This document shows, piece after piece, positions 32,833-43,379 of a stretch of 64,000 nt of DNA; position 1 is the stretch's first letter, and each line of letters opens with the position of its first letter. The DNA is taken from positions 21,003,346 to 21,067,345 of the forward strand of contig CM020618.1 in NCBI GenBank assembly GCA_009829735.1, written 5' to 3'. This DNA is from Pyropia yezoensis (lineage: Eukaryota; Rhodophyta; Bangiophyceae; Bangiales; Bangiaceae). Position numbers and translations under genes: made by a program. The notes beneath the pieces are model-generated. The model was not told where the DNA came from and searched no databases. It was given only the letters and a program-made list of their open reading frames with translations.

Positions 32833-35826
32833 ATGCCTCATACGACGTCACTGCGGAAGGGTGGACGAAAGCGCAGCCGTCGTGCCTCTGGCGGTGCCAA
32901 CACTCTACCTGCTTCTGGTCATCCAGGGGTGTCCACTGGCCTGCCTGCTCTCCCACATGGCGGGTATGGCTTCACACCGGGGTCTCACGCCTCTCCATCG
33001 GCTGGTCATTACAACGTTGTGCCGGGGCCGCACGCCTTCCCACAAGGACCCGGCGGTCCACACGCCTTCCCACAAGGTGCCGGCGGTCCACATGCCTTCC
33101 CACATGGTTCCGGCGGTCCGTATGGCTTCCCAGTAGGTCACGGTGGCCCAGTAGATCACCGTGGCTTACCATGGACGCACACCCTCCCTCTTGGTCCGCA
33201 TGGCGTCCTTCCTGGCGCGCATGCGCCGGGGCCGCATGCCTTCTCCCCTGGGCCAGGGATCTTCCCCGTTGCCCCTCAAGGCTTTCAACCGTGGACCCAC
33301 GCCCCTCCCCTGGGTCCGCACTATTCTCCGGATTTACGCGTTCTTCCCCCTGGCCCGCACTATCCTCCGGATATACGCGGTGTTCCCCCTGGCCCGGGTG
33401 TCTACTATGGCTTTCCACCCAACTTCCCAGCTGCCCCCCCCGGCACACAAGGCTGGGTGGGGTCAGCAGGGAATGCGGGGGGGGGGGCCCACGGGGCTCG
33501 TTCCCGTCGCACCGCAGGAGGTGTCCCACCTACTGTGCGGCCTCCTGCTGCAAGCACTGTGCGCAGAGGCACGCGCTCCCCCAGTGGGCGCGCCGGCCGT
33601 GACGAACGGCGTAATGAGCGTGCAGCGGCCGGGGGCAGCAGCCGGGGAGGTGCGGCGGCCGGCGGCGCCGCGGCCAGTACCACGTCGACCCCTGACAACG
33701 ACAAAGAGGGCGGTGGGGTAGACGCGGACGCACAAGCGCGTCTGCTGGCCACAGACACACCGACCGACGACGACAAAGAGGGTGGTGGGGTGGACGAGGA
33801 GGCAGAAGCGCGTCTGGAGCGGGCCATGAGTGAATGGCTGGCCGAGCACGAGGCCAACACGACGGTTATGGGTGTCCAGCCCTCCGCAGGTGGACACCCG
33901 CCTACCAGCCCACGAGCCGGACGACCGTCGATTGAACACACTGCGGGGACACGGGTGACTGCCGCGTCTGCCCCGGTGCCGGCATCCCCCGTCATCCTGA
34001 TTGGTGATTCGTCTACCTCCTCCGCCTCACCGCCCGCGTCGTCCCGCCAAGTGGGGGGGTCTCCGACCACGTCTGCCTCGCGCTGGTCGTCGGCTCGAAT
34101 GTCTGAAGACTCGTCGGGTGAGGAAATCGTCCCCGTCAGGCGGTCTCGCAAGCGACGACTCTGGCGTGGCTCCCAATTGGAGGCTGCCGATCCCGAAGAG
34201 GTCTCCCCCGCTGTATTGGAAGCAGGGACAGGGAGAAATTCCGCGCCCGTTGGCGGTGCTGCCTGTGCGGAGGAAGATGTCGTTGCTGGTGGCGCCGACG
34301 ACAGCACAGAAGGCTTGGGTGAGGAAGACCTTTTGCAGCGGCGGGGTGTCGATTGGAGCGTCGTTGACAGTGGCGACGACATTGATGACGGCAGTGGCGA
34401 CGACGACGACGGGAGCAGCAGTGACGCCCCAGGGGACTTTGACAAGGCCCAGCCACCAAACCCATCAAGTGGCAGCACGCGCGAACGTCCCAGTGGACCC
34501 CTGACCCTACCCCGCTCGAGGTACAGCAAGAACGACGGTGTGTTCGGGGAGACGCACGTCCCGCTCCGCACCAAGACGACTGTCATGAGAAGTGACGACA
34601 AGTCCCCTTTGGGTGATGACCCACGGTCAGCCCCTTGGGTGTCACTCGACGGCCGGGCGGATCGGTCGGGGTGTCACGCTTTCCCACCCGGGGCAACCCG
34701 GTCCGAAAAACGGAAGTGGCGGAAGGCAATGCGGGTGCTCAAGACGGCGATGCCTACGATTCTGGAAGAGGCCGCGCGTGCGGCGGCCGAAGGCGCACAA
34801 CATCCTCAAACGGTGGCCACCGACCCGGCAGCCAGAAAGGTAAGGTCGGAGGAGAGCAAGGCAAAGTTTGTTTATGTCTACGTCTATGTCAAGCGCCGTT
34901 GCAAGACGTGCGTCAATGCGGTTTACGCCGGCAAGCGGAGCTGCCTGGATACTTTTTCATTTACGACTGTGCAGCGTGCCTTCAACAGCCGGGACGACAC
35001 ACACTACGATGCTGTTGATACACATGACACCCCGCCCCCGTTTGATATCCACTATCGACGACACCCAAAAGATTTTTGGCGGACAATCGTCTACTACTAC
35101 ACGGGCCCGGATGGGGACATTCCCATTCGCATGGCGGTGGCCGCGGTGGAGCGAGCCATCTACCGGCTGCTTGAGGCATGCGGCATGGCGGCACTGAACA
35201 AGCTGACACCGACGGTATCGGCTGTCCCGCTCGTCCCTTTGGTTATGGACACTCGCGAGTGGCGAAAGCAACGCGCCGCGCTCGAGACGTGCAAGGAGGA
35301 ACACGGGGACCTGCGGGTCGCTGAACATCATAGGCCGTCCCGTACCCGATTGCACCACGTGCGGCTTCAGCGTGGACTTGGTGACCCGGCGGAGGAGCAG
35401 TGGCTCACGGACCAGGGCTTTCAGTGGGAGGCGGATCGTGCAAGTCGTGCAGAGCGATCCCTGCATCTGCGGCAATGGCCTGTCGTTAAGGACATGATCA
35501 CTTGGTTGGAGAACCACAATGGTGACATGCCAGTTCGGTGGCAACAACCGAAGCGTTGCGACAAGCGCGTTCAGGGTGCCGAACTGAAGGAGAGGATGGC
35601 AGGGAACCGTTTGCGCTGCAGGTGGGAGTTTGCGATCCGGACCTACGGGGGCGTGTCCCTCGATCATGCGCAACGCATCAATGCGGCTTTTCTGCGTGGG
35701 CGGGGGCAAGAGCCAGGGGAGGCGAGCGACTCGGTCGGGACGGGAGCAGACGGGACGGCGATGTCGGTGGCTGGGGGGTCGGTGGCGAGCGGCGACCCGG
35801 TGGCAGCCGGCGGATCGACCGCATGA
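32833..35826 (+). CDS. 997-aa protein with HA-like C-terminal repeats
   Basis: Helicase-associated (HA) domains are ~60-residue three-helix units bounded by conserved Trp; here they occur without a helicase. The chosen ATG (32833) follows ataatg. Residues 1-10 lead to a basic patch (KGGRKRSRR), then Gly/Pro/His-rich repeats of the GPHAFPQG type to about residue 210. A long acidic/Ser-rich disordered region follows, with VILIGDSS (a possible SUMO-interacting motif) and GDDIDDGSGDDDDG. A structured part starts near residue 690 (KRRCKTCVNAVYAGKRSC). Three HA-like segments follow: FWRTIVYYYTGPDGDIPI (Trp749), REWRKQRA...EEHGDLRV...LTDQGFQW (Trp810-Trp865), and QWPVVKDMITWLENHNGD (from Trp882). 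A consensus-like donor aaag|gtaagg at about 34838 has no obvious acceptor nearby. HA assignment is my pattern match, and the repeats are diverged. Confidence 0.65.
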   Translation: MPHTTSLRKGGRKRSRRASGGANTLPASGHPGVSTGLPALPHGGYGFTPGSHASPSAGHYNVVPGPHAFPQGPGGPHAFPQGAGGPHAFPHGSGGPYGFPVGHGGPVDHRGLPWTHTLPLGPHGVLPGAHAPGPHAFSPGPGIFPVAPQGFQPWTHAPPLGPHYSPDLRVLPPGPHYPPDIRGVPPGPGVYYGFPPNFPAAPPGTQGWVGSAGNAGGGAHGARSRRTAGGVPPTVRPPAASTVRRGTRSPSGRAGRDERRNERAAAGGSSRGGAAAGGAAASTTSTPDNDKEGGGVDADAQARLLATDTPTDDDKEGGGVDEEAEARLERAMSEWLAEHEANTTVMGVQPSAGGHPPTSPRAGRPSIEHTAGTRVTAASAPVPASPVILIGDSSTSSASPPASSRQVGGSPTTSASRWSSARMSEDSSGEEIVPVRRSRKRRLWRGSQLEAADPEEVSPAVLEAGTGRNSAPVGGAACAEEDVVAGGADDSTEGLGEEDLLQRRGVDWSVVDSGDDIDDGSGDDDDGSSSDAPGDFDKAQPPNPSSGSTRERPSGPLTLPRSRYSKNDGVFGETHVPLRTKTTVMRSDDKSPLGDDPRSAPWVSLDGRADRSGCHAFPPGATRSEKRKWRKAMRVLKTAMPTILEEAARAAAEGAQHPQTVATDPAARKVRSEESKAKFVYVYVYVKRRCKTCVNAVYAGKRSCLDTFSFTTVQRAFNSRDDTHYDAVDTHDTPPPFDIHYRRHPKDFWRTIVYYYTGPDGDIPIRMAVAAVERAIYRLLEACGMAALNKLTPTVSAVPLVPLVMDTREWRKQRAALETCKEEHGDLRVAEHHRPSRTRLHHVRLQRGLGDPAEEQWLTDQGFQWEADRASRAERSLHLRQWPVVKDMITWLENHNGDMPVRWQQPKRCDKRVQGAELKERMAGNRLRCRWEFAIRTYGGVSLDHAQRINAAFLRGRGQEPGEASDSVGTGADGTAMSVAGGSVASGDPVAAGGSTA

Positions 35827-36099
35827 GCGGATGGGGCGAGGCCCCAGGCGGGGGGTCCCAGTCCGCCGAAGGGGAGGGGTGGTGAGGGGTGGAGGAGGTG
35901 GCTACGGCCATTAACGCCGAAGCTGGACGCGGCGCTGCGCAAGTCGGCGGCGGAGAGCGAGGAGGCCTTCACCGGCGGCGGCGGCTGACCGCAGTGGCGG
36001 CGGCTGACCGCAGTGGCGGCGGCGGCGGCGGCAGTGGCGGCAGCGGCAGCGGCAGCCCACGGAGGGCCTCTTCAGCAGCGACGGGCGGGATGGCGAGCG

Positions 36100-36470
36100 C
36101 AGCGCCAGCAGCGGTGGGTGGGTCATCAAGACCCCACGCGAAGGGCGGTGGCGGACCGCGCGGCGCTCCCCCCGGCCATGGGGGGGCTGGGCATCTGGGG
36201 GAGGGCGCGTGTGCTGCCGGCGGCAACGCTGGCGTCCTGGGTGGACGCCCTGCGCGCCGGCGCCGCCTACTCCCCCGCCCTCGCCGCCATCCGCGACGAC
36301 CTGCCGCGGTTGCCGGTGGCAGCGGCGGACGGCGGCGTCGTGCCGCCGTGCCCGCCTGGCGGGGGAGCTCCCACCCGCCCCGCGCCGCCCCGCCTGGCTG
36401 TCCGACGCCCTGGGGGCGTGTCGGGGGGGGTGACGAAGCGGCGCAGCGCCGCAACGACGAGTGGGCGGTG
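36100..36470 (+). pseudogene. retroelement remnant (region C-terminal to a reverse transcriptase)
   Basis: A plus-strand frame gives ADRAALPPAMGGLGI, then LPAATLASWVDALRAGAAYS. This pattern (Leu-Pro-x-x-Gly-Gly-Leu-Gly ... Ala-Ala-x-x-Ala-Ser-Trp-Val-Asp) typically follows non-LTR reverse transcriptases in algae. No polymerase motif (YxDD) is present, and the reading breaks into Pro/Arg-rich sequence after about 36400. Confidence 0.38.
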
Positions 36471-36841
36471 GCGGGGGGGGGGGTTCCTCAGGGACGCCAC
36501 CTGTTTGACCCCCCCCCCCGCCGGCCGCCCCCGCGGCCGGCCGCCCGCGCGCCGCTGCGCCCCCCCGCGTGGCCACCGGCGCTCACCGCCTCCACCCCAG
36601 CTGGGGTAGCTGACGCTGCCGCGCCGGCGGCCCCCGAGCATCCTGCGGGCGTCCGCCCCCGCGCCGAGGCCGCCTCGCATGAGCGCTGGTGGGGGTGGAG
36701 CCCCGATGGGGAGGAGGTGGAGTTTGAGTGGGTCGTGCCGGCGAGCCCACCTCCTCCCCCCACCCCCCCGCCGCTACTCTCGTCCCGCCCGCATTCTGTA
36801 CGTTCATACATATTGCGGTGCTCGTGACAGAGGAACGGTTT
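36471..36841. other. low-complexity spacer
   Basis: C- and G-run-rich sequence with Pro/Arg-rich open frames on both strands; nothing recognisable. Confidence 0.5.
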
Positions 36842-36940
36842 GCGTCAGGCCGCCAGCGTCAGGCGGCTAGCGTCAGGCGGCTAGCGTCAGGTGGCCAGCG
36901 TCAGGCCGCCAGCGTCAGGCCGCCAGCGTCAGGGGTGGTG
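36842..36940. repeat. 12-bp tandem repeat, about 8 copies
   Basis: Units of cagcgtcaggccgc and tagcgtcaggcggc types, 12 bp each, in uninterrupted succession. It lies 80 bp beyond the carbonic anhydrase-like stop codon. Confidence 0.93.
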
Positions 36941-37019
36941 GAGAAGAAACCTCCGGGTCGGCGCCGCCACCCCCTTTTGGCCTTGGCAGGGCTCACGGAC
37001 GATGATGCACTCGTGAGAT

Positions 37020-37661
37020 TTATTTTTTTGAAGCCAGTAGTGTCGCCGTCAAAAGGCCCGCCCACTCGGCCTTGCTGATGGGCAGCCGCGAAAAGGGCTG
37101 CGGGACGGCCTTGGTCACCGCCTTTTCGGCGCCCGCCAGCTTCTTGCGGATGAGCTCGGAAGGGGCGCCCACGTCCATGAGGACGCCAACGACGAGCAGC
37201 CGTCCGGACGGCGTGGCGTGCACCAGATGCAGTTCGCCAGGCACCACCGCGCCGTCGAGCGTGTGCTCGGCCGCTACGTGCAGGTGAAATTGCACGAAAT
37301 TATACGTGGTGCCCGCCCACGACGCCGAGCCGCACCCGTCCGTCGACACGCAGTCGTACTTGAACCCATTTGGGACGCCCACAGGGAGGAACGAGGCGGT
37401 CTGCTGTGTGGCGACGCTGCCCAGGTTGCGGTCCGACTTGGAACCGCCGGGCACCAGGTTGATGGGCGTCTGCTGGCGGCCCGAGTCGCACATCCGCCAG
37501 TCGGGGTGGAGCTTGCCCCAAAACGCGGGGCCGGTGCGGCCATAGTAGGTCCACGGCGTCGCGTCCGACGCGGCCGCCGCGGGGGCGGCGCCGCCGCTCA
37601 GGGCCGCCGCCGCGAGGGCGGTGGCCGCCAGCAGCTGCCGCGCGCGCATCGCATGCACCAT
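37020..37661 (-). CDS. alpha-carbonic anhydrase-like protein lacking the C-terminal third
   Basis: Alpha-carbonic anhydrases interconvert CO2 and bicarbonate. The 213-aa product starts at 37661 (MVHAMRARQ; Met5 at 37649 is an alternative). It has a hydrophobic signal peptide (LLAATALAAAALSGGAAPAAA) for secretion or an organelle. The N-terminal substrate-site segment is present (WTYYGRTGPAFWGKLHP, RQQTPINLV). The zinc ligands are complete: His126 and His128 in QFHLHVAAEH and His145 in ELHLVH, with Glu132 in the Glu106 position. After GVLMDVG the usual last ~80 residues, including the Ser-Leu-Thr-Thr-Pro-Pro-Cys segment that orients zinc-bound hydroxide, are absent. Instead a Lys/Ala-rich tail ends ASKK with TAA inside an AATAAA hexamer. 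No splice donor resembling the others here is present. It may be a truncated copy or a divergent, possibly inactive form. Confidence 0.75.
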   Translation of the reverse strand: MVHAMRARQLLAATALAAAALSGGAAPAAAASDATPWTYYGRTGPAFWGKLHPDWRMCDSGRQQTPINLVPGGSKSDRNLGSVATQQTASFLPVGVPNGFKYDCVSTDGCGSASWAGTTYNFVQFHLHVAAEHTLDGAVVPGELHLVHATPSGRLLVVGVLMDVGAPSELIRKKLAGAEKAVTKAVPQPFSRLPISKAEWAGLLTATLLASKK

Positions 37662-40484
37662 CGTGTCCTTGGGAAGGGGAGGAGGGGGCAGGGGGGGGGG
37701 GGGGGGGGGGGGTGGAGGCCGGGGAGGGGAGTGTTTACTGCGCCGGGACGGATGCGTCGATGGCGTTGGGGCGGGGAGGGGAGCAGGGGCGACGCTGGGA
37801 ATGGAGATGTGGCTGGCTGGTGTGCGGTGGCTCGTTGGTGGTCTGTTGGCGGGCACACACGCTCTGGGGGGTGTCCTCTTTGTACGCCTCCCCGCCGTAC
37901 CCCCGCCGCCGCGCCGGTCACCCTCCGCCCGCCGACCAGCCGTCACCATCCCCCGCCACACGCCGTCACGCCGTCCCTCACATGGCAGAGGCGTCCCCAC
38001 CACCCAGACCGCCCAGCCCTGTGCCATGGCCGCGCCACCCGCCTACGCCCCCAAAAGGGCTGGTGCCTCCCCCCCCGGTGGTCCCTCTCCACCTTCCCCT
38101 CCGTCCCTGCCCGCCCCCGGGGCCCCCCCACCACACATGTGCGCGCTAGCCGCCTCGGTCACGCCGCTCATACAAGATAGGGAAGTGGAGGAGCGGGCGA
38201 GACCCAACCACGCCCGCGGCGGTGGTGGATGGAGTGCATCCCTCCCCCATTGGGGGGGGGGGTGGGGGGGGGGGGGGCGACACCCGACCACGTGCCGGTC
38301 TACTGCAGGGGGTTTACTGCTGCCAAAGCAACCTCACTGCACCTTGCCATCTCGTGGCAATATCAATGCGGCATCTCTCCACTTCCCCCCCCACCCAAAC
38401 CTGCCCCCGCGGTTGCAGTGTCATGGGCGCCCCGCTTGCGTCGTTCTGGCGCATGACCAGCCCAACTCGCCTGGCAGCGCCGCTCGACAGCAGCAACGGC
38501 GGCGCTGCCGCAAAAGCCAGAAGGGGAAGGGACGCGCCTGCCTGTGTCGGGCAGGACGGAGGTCAGGGGAAGGAGAGGGGACGATCCGAAATGGCACGCG
38601 TTGCTCCGGTCTTCGCAACTGACTGTGCTCTGAATTCGCGATTGAAGGTACCTAAATTTAGATACAGAACAGGCCCACTGGCACTTCACTCAAGCCTCTT
38701 CTCTCTTCCTTTCTTGGTGTCTTCTCAACGCCGACCGCTGCGGCGGCCACATTGGCAGTCGCTGCCCCTCAACCGCCGCCGCCCCCCCCCCCAACTTGCC
38801 GCCGCAGCCCCTCCCAAGGCAAGGGGCGGCAATGCCTGGCTCCGCAGCCACCGCCGCCTGGCCGCTGCCGCCGTTGCCACCGTGGCGGTGACCGCCATGG
38901 GAGCAGGCAGCGGCACTGCCCGAGCCTCCTCCCTTCGGCTTCTTCGCCCCCCAACCGACGCACACTCTAGCGCCCACCCCCCCCACTCCCTCCCCCACCA
39001 CCAGCGTGGCCGAAAATTCTGCTCAGCCCCCTCCCCCAGCCGTCCTATTCGGAGTGTGGGCCGCTTGACGTCGGGAGTGGTGCGCACAAGGCGAGTGGAC
39101 CAGGCCGGGACCATGGCGGCAAGGCCGCCAAGGAACGCCGGCATGGGCGCCGGAGGTGGGGCCGACAAGGACCCAGAACGTTTCGCGCCTTCTGTCGGCA
39201 CTTGGGCGCCGGGCGCGCCCGCCTCAGCCACCTGCAGCGGCGCCGCCATCAACGCGCACGGGCGATGACGTCGCTGACAGTGAGGTGCCCCCCCCACCGT
39301 GCCCTGCCCCCCCCCCGCACACCCCCCTGCACGGTAATCACCCAAACTACCGTGCCTGACCGCCACCACAGCGGCGGCCAGCCCCAACGGCGCATGGGCG
39401 ACGCGCTGGCAATCACCAGAGGCCGCTCCTGGAATGGGCGGCAAGGGCAGGCGCTCACCTCTACTGCCGCCGCCGCTGCCGCCACTGGTGCAGCCCATCC
39501 CGCCGTCGAGTCTGCCCAAACTACCCACCCAGCACGGCGGACGCGCGTCGCCGCCAGCCGGAGGGAAGGACGCCCCCCTGCACAGCGCCAGCAGGCGACC
39601 GGACAGACAATGGGCGGCACCTGTGGATGCCCTTGTGCCGGGAGCATCGCAACGGCCGGTTGAGACTGCCCAGTCCCTTCCCCAACGGGCAGAGCCCAGC
39701 TGTAGGCACCGCCTCCTCCTCCCCCCCCTTCCCCACCTCCGCTGGATGTCGCCCCGAGCGGGCGCCCACCACATCCTTAGGCAGGTGCCACAGACGGCGG
39801 CCACCAAAGTGGAGTGACCCGAGCTCATCTGCCGTTGTGATGGATCCCGCCACAGCGAGCACTGCGCTGGAATCCCCATTCTCTGGCTCACCGCCCTCCC
39901 CGCCCGCCCACCCAGCCCCCCACTCTCCCCGGTTCGCCGGCTGGACGTGCTGCTTTCACGGGGCGACCGCGATGACAAGCGGGACTCGGTGCTATCGACC
40001 GGCTGTTTCGCAATACTGGCGGGCCGGGCATGGGACGGTCGCTGGCGGCCCCGCGGGGGGGGCACGTCGACGGTCGCCCACGCGACGGTCACGGCGTGGC
40101 AACCCAGGGCGGGGGGGCCGTGGACGCGCGACGTGGGCGGGGCGGGGGAGGTCATGTCGTCGAGCCTATTTGATGACGTACACGTGGGTGACGGCGCCGT
40201 CCGCTCCGGCGCTTCGGTGCGGGGTCAGACGGGTCGGTTGTGGTAAAGCGAGGGGTGCAGACTGGCGGCAAGGTGAAATTGCCTCGAGGTAGACACTCAG
40301 CGGGCGATGGTACGTGGTCATCAAGCACTGACTTTTCGAAGGTCGATTGGCATCTGTGGGGCGTCAATGGACAGTGTCAGCAACGTGTATTCGTGTATTG
40401 CAGCCAATCAACGCCCAGCTCATGAAAAAGACGACTGGCGATCGGCAAATTATGTGGAAAGATGCACGAAAGATCGACGTGTCT
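37662..40484. other. intergenic, no supported gene
   Basis: The carbonic anhydrase promoter side has a G run of about 21 (37691-37711) and G runs at 38248-38278. Long open frames (333-476 codons) occur on both strands, all Arg/Gly/Pro/Ser-rich and overlapping each other. A plus-strand frame at 39947-40246 has some protein-like segments (LLSRGDRDDKRDSVLSTG) but lacks an ATG. A short AT-richer spot lies at 38630-38670. Confidence 0.5.
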
Positions 40485-40485
40485 A

Positions 40486-40493
40486 GAAGCTTC
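40486..40493 (+). promoter_or_regulatory. candidate heat-shock element upstream of hsp60
   Basis: gaagcttc matches the inverted GAA-nn-TTC pair of heat-shock elements, with a further gaa at 40501-40503 out of the ideal 5-bp phase. It lies about 310 bp before the hsp60 ATG. It is a short motif that could occur by chance. Confidence 0.3.
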
Positions 40494-40804
40494 GGTGTGG
40501 AAAGTGGCCCGCGCCACGTCGGCTGTCGTTGCCGGATCAACGGGCCTGTGGGGGCACTGCAGAGCGCGGGATGGGGGGGGGTCGCCGGTTGGCACCGACG
40601 GCGTTCCCCTCACCGTCATTTTGGCACGTTGATCCGTGTGCCATCCGATTTGAGCCTCTCCCCGTCGTCGGCGAGCGGCCGGCCTGCGTCGACTCGGGCT
40701 GGTGCCGTGCCGTTCCACTCGTCCGCCCTCTCACCTCCTCTCCATTAGCGTTTCGCCCTCCCCCCCCCCCCCCGCGCCGCATTTCCCCCCCCCCCAGCCC
40801 GACC

Positions 40805-43023
40805 ATGCTGCGCGCCGCAGCCTCCGCCGCCGCCCGCGGTGCCCGCTCGGCCGGGGCGGGGCGGCTGGTCGACTCGGCCGCCACGGCCCGATGGATGGCG
40901 ACGGGCAAGGACCTGCGCTTCGCCACCGAGGCGCGGGACCTGATGGCGCGGGGGGTCAACTCGTTGGCGGACGCGGTGTCGGTGACGCTCGGCCCCCGCG
41001 GCCGGAATGTGGTGATTGAGAAGAGCTATGGGGGGCCCCAGATCACCAAGGACGGCGTGACGGTGGCGCGCAACATTGACTTTGCAGACAAGCACATGAA
41101 CGTGGGCGCCCAGCTGGTGCGATCGGTGGCCAAGGACACGAATGATATCGCGGGGGATGGTACGACCACCGCGACGGTGCTGACGCGCGCCATCTACACA
41201 GAGGGCATCAAGGCGGTGGCGGCGGGGATGAACCCAATGGACCTCAAGCGGGGGATTGACCTGGCGGTGGAGAAGGTGCTGGCCGCCCTCAAGGAGATGA
41301 CCCGCTCCATCCACTCCAAGGAGGAGATCTCATCGGTACGTTGGCCTGCCCCGTTGTCTCTGCGCGCTTGTCGCCGCGGCTGGCGGCGCGCGCGCGTGTA
41401 CTCGCTGCTCAGCGGTGGAGGCGCCCCGCCCGCGTGTGCCGCTCGTATGCCCACCCGTTGCTGGCCGTGGGTGTGCTCCGGGGGTGGGCGCGGCTGCCTG
41501 AGAAAGGATGACACCTATTTATCATTTTCTGAAGTGTTTACGCATGTCGATCACTCAATCAATGTCATAGTTACTCTGACTCTGTGCCACACCAGGCGAC
41601 GGCGCTTGTTCGCGGGGAGGGAGCTGGCGGGGAGGGTGAGGGGCACGCTGTGCTCGTCAGCACACCGCGCCGCCGCTCGCTCGACTTCTTGTTTGAAGGA
41701 CCCCAAGACCCAGCTCACTGACGTGCCTGTTTGGTGTTCCATGTAACGCCTCCTTTCTTGTGTCACCATGGGCTCCCACACCTCCACTGTGTGTCTTTCA
41801 TCTGCTCTTTGACTGCTGTGCTGTGGACTCAGGTGGCGACCATTTCTGCCAATGGTGACAAGACGGTGGGCTCCCTCATTGCCGACGCAATGGAGAAGGT
41901 TGGCCGCGAAGGCACCATCACCGTTGCCGACGGCAAGACGGTTGCTGACGAGCTGGACGTTGTGGAGGGCATGAAGTTTGACCGTGGCTTTATCAGCCCG
42001 TACTTTGTGACGGAGCCCAAGTCCCAGAAGGTCGAGTTCGACGACGCCTACGTGCTGTGTGTGGAGAAGAAGGTCTCCACCGTCGCGGCGGTGCTGCCCC
42101 TCCTCGAGTCGGTAATGAAGTCGCAGCGGCCGCTGCTGATCATTGCGGAGGACGTCGAGTCCGAGGCACTCGCCACCCTGATTGTCAACAAGCTCCGTCT
42201 GGGCATCAAGGTGGCGGCAGTCAAGGCGCCCGGCTTTGGGGACCGCCGCAAGGCCAACGTGGAGGACATTGCGGTCATGACGGGCGGTGTGCTGGTCAGC
42301 GAGGACGTGGGCGTTAAGCTGGAGGACGTGACGCTTGCGCAGCTGGGTACTGCCAAGAAGGTGACGGTGACCAAGGACGACACCATCCTCCTCGACGGCG
42401 GCGGCGCGTCGGCGGCGGTGTCGGAGCGCTGCGAGATGCTCCGCGACGCCATTGAGGGCGCTGCCTCCGAGTACGAGAAGGAGAAGACGCAGGAGCGGCT
42501 GGCCAAGCTGTCGGGTGGGGTGGCGGTCATCAAGGTGGGCGGCGCCTCGGAGGTTGAGGTGTCGGAGCGCAAGGACCGCTTCACCGACGCCCTCAACGCC
42601 ACGCGGGCGGCTGTGGAGGAGGGCATTGTGCCCGGTGGTGGTACGGCGCTGCTGTTTGGCTCGTCCACCGCCCTCAAGGGCCTCAAGGGCGAGAACTTTG
42701 ACCAAAACGTGGGCATTGATATTGTGCGAAAGGCCCTGCGGGTGCCTTGCTTTGCGATTGCGCGCAACGCGGGCGTGGAGGGGTCGGTCGTTGTCGAGCG
42801 GCTGATGGCCGAGGCAGAGACGGGCAAGCTGGGCTACGACGCTCAGAAGAACGAGTACACGGACCTGGTCGCGGCGGGCATCATTGACCCGACCAAGGTG
42901 GTGCGGACGGCGCTGGAGCAGGCCGCGTCGGTGGCGAGCCTCATGACCACCACCGAGTGCATGATCACCGACTCGCCTAAGGACGAGAGCGACGGTGGCG
43001 GCGGTGGCGGCGGCATGGGTGGG

Positions 43024-43058
<35 letters not shown>

Positions 43059-43077
43059 TATGGGCGGCATGATGTAG
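40805..43077 (+). CDS. HSP60: mitochondrial chaperonin Hsp60 (Cpn60), two exons
   Basis: Group I chaperonin that folds proteins in the mitochondrial matrix. Exons 40805-41335 and 41833-43077 give 591 aa. The first ~33 residues ([20 protein letters not shown]) are Arg/Ala-rich without acids early on, typical of a mitochondrial presequence. Mature features are [15 protein letters not shown] (63-75), the ATP-site DGTTTATV (118-125), VATISANGD directly after the splice, [14 protein letters not shown], the signature [16 protein letters not shown] (about 436-451), and a Gly-Met-rich tail (GGMGG repeats ending MM) characteristic of mitochondrial Hsp60. Full length for the family. Codons are strongly GC-biased and regular, unlike the spacers. 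A candidate heat-shock element lies upstream. Minus-strand open frames across it are shadows. Confidence 0.97.
41336..41832 (+). other. intron of hsp60
   Basis: 497 nt, donor TCG|GTACGTTGG, acceptor GTGGACTCAG|GTGGCG, phase 0. Splicing joins KEEISS to [10 protein letters not shown], restoring the conserved Hsp60 sequence; the retained reading is non-homologous. Confidence 0.95.
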
Positions 43078-43379
43078 ATCTTGGATGGTGCGACGTTCGT
43101 AGGCTTTTGACTCCTTTTTCCATGCATTGTTCATGTTGGTTCACCCCAACCCCTTTCCCGGCTTTCCCCTAGTTTTCCGCCTGCTACCCCCTCCCCTTTC
43201 TCCCGTTCTGTGTTTTTCTCCCATTATGTGTAGCAAACCCTCGACCGCCCTCGACTGTTGGTCTCCTTACTGTACTTGCACTGGCTCTTTTTGTTTTTGT
43301 ATTGCCCTCCCCGGCACAGCAGCCTGCCCGCCTGCACGGGGGGCGTACTGGCAGGTGCCCCAGCCACCCCGGGGCGCGG
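43078..43379. other. hsp60 3' flank
   Basis: Pyrimidine-rich, T-containing sequence (cttttggctccttttt-like stretches) consistent with a 3' UTR between two convergent genes. No AATAAA seen. Confidence 0.5.

Noticed and set aside
34838..34900. intron starting at the aaag|gtaagg site in the 997-aa gene
   Set aside because: The donor looks good, but the sequence beyond stays protein-like and I find no convincing acceptor.
38725..40155. 476-codon minus-strand frame
   Set aside because: Overlaps several plus-strand frames, low-complexity, no recognisable domain.
41551..43134. 527-codon minus-strand open frame opposite hsp60
   Set aside because: It is the antisense of a highly conserved Hsp60 exon in a GC-biased genome; its His/Arg-rich reading is a codon-bias shadow.
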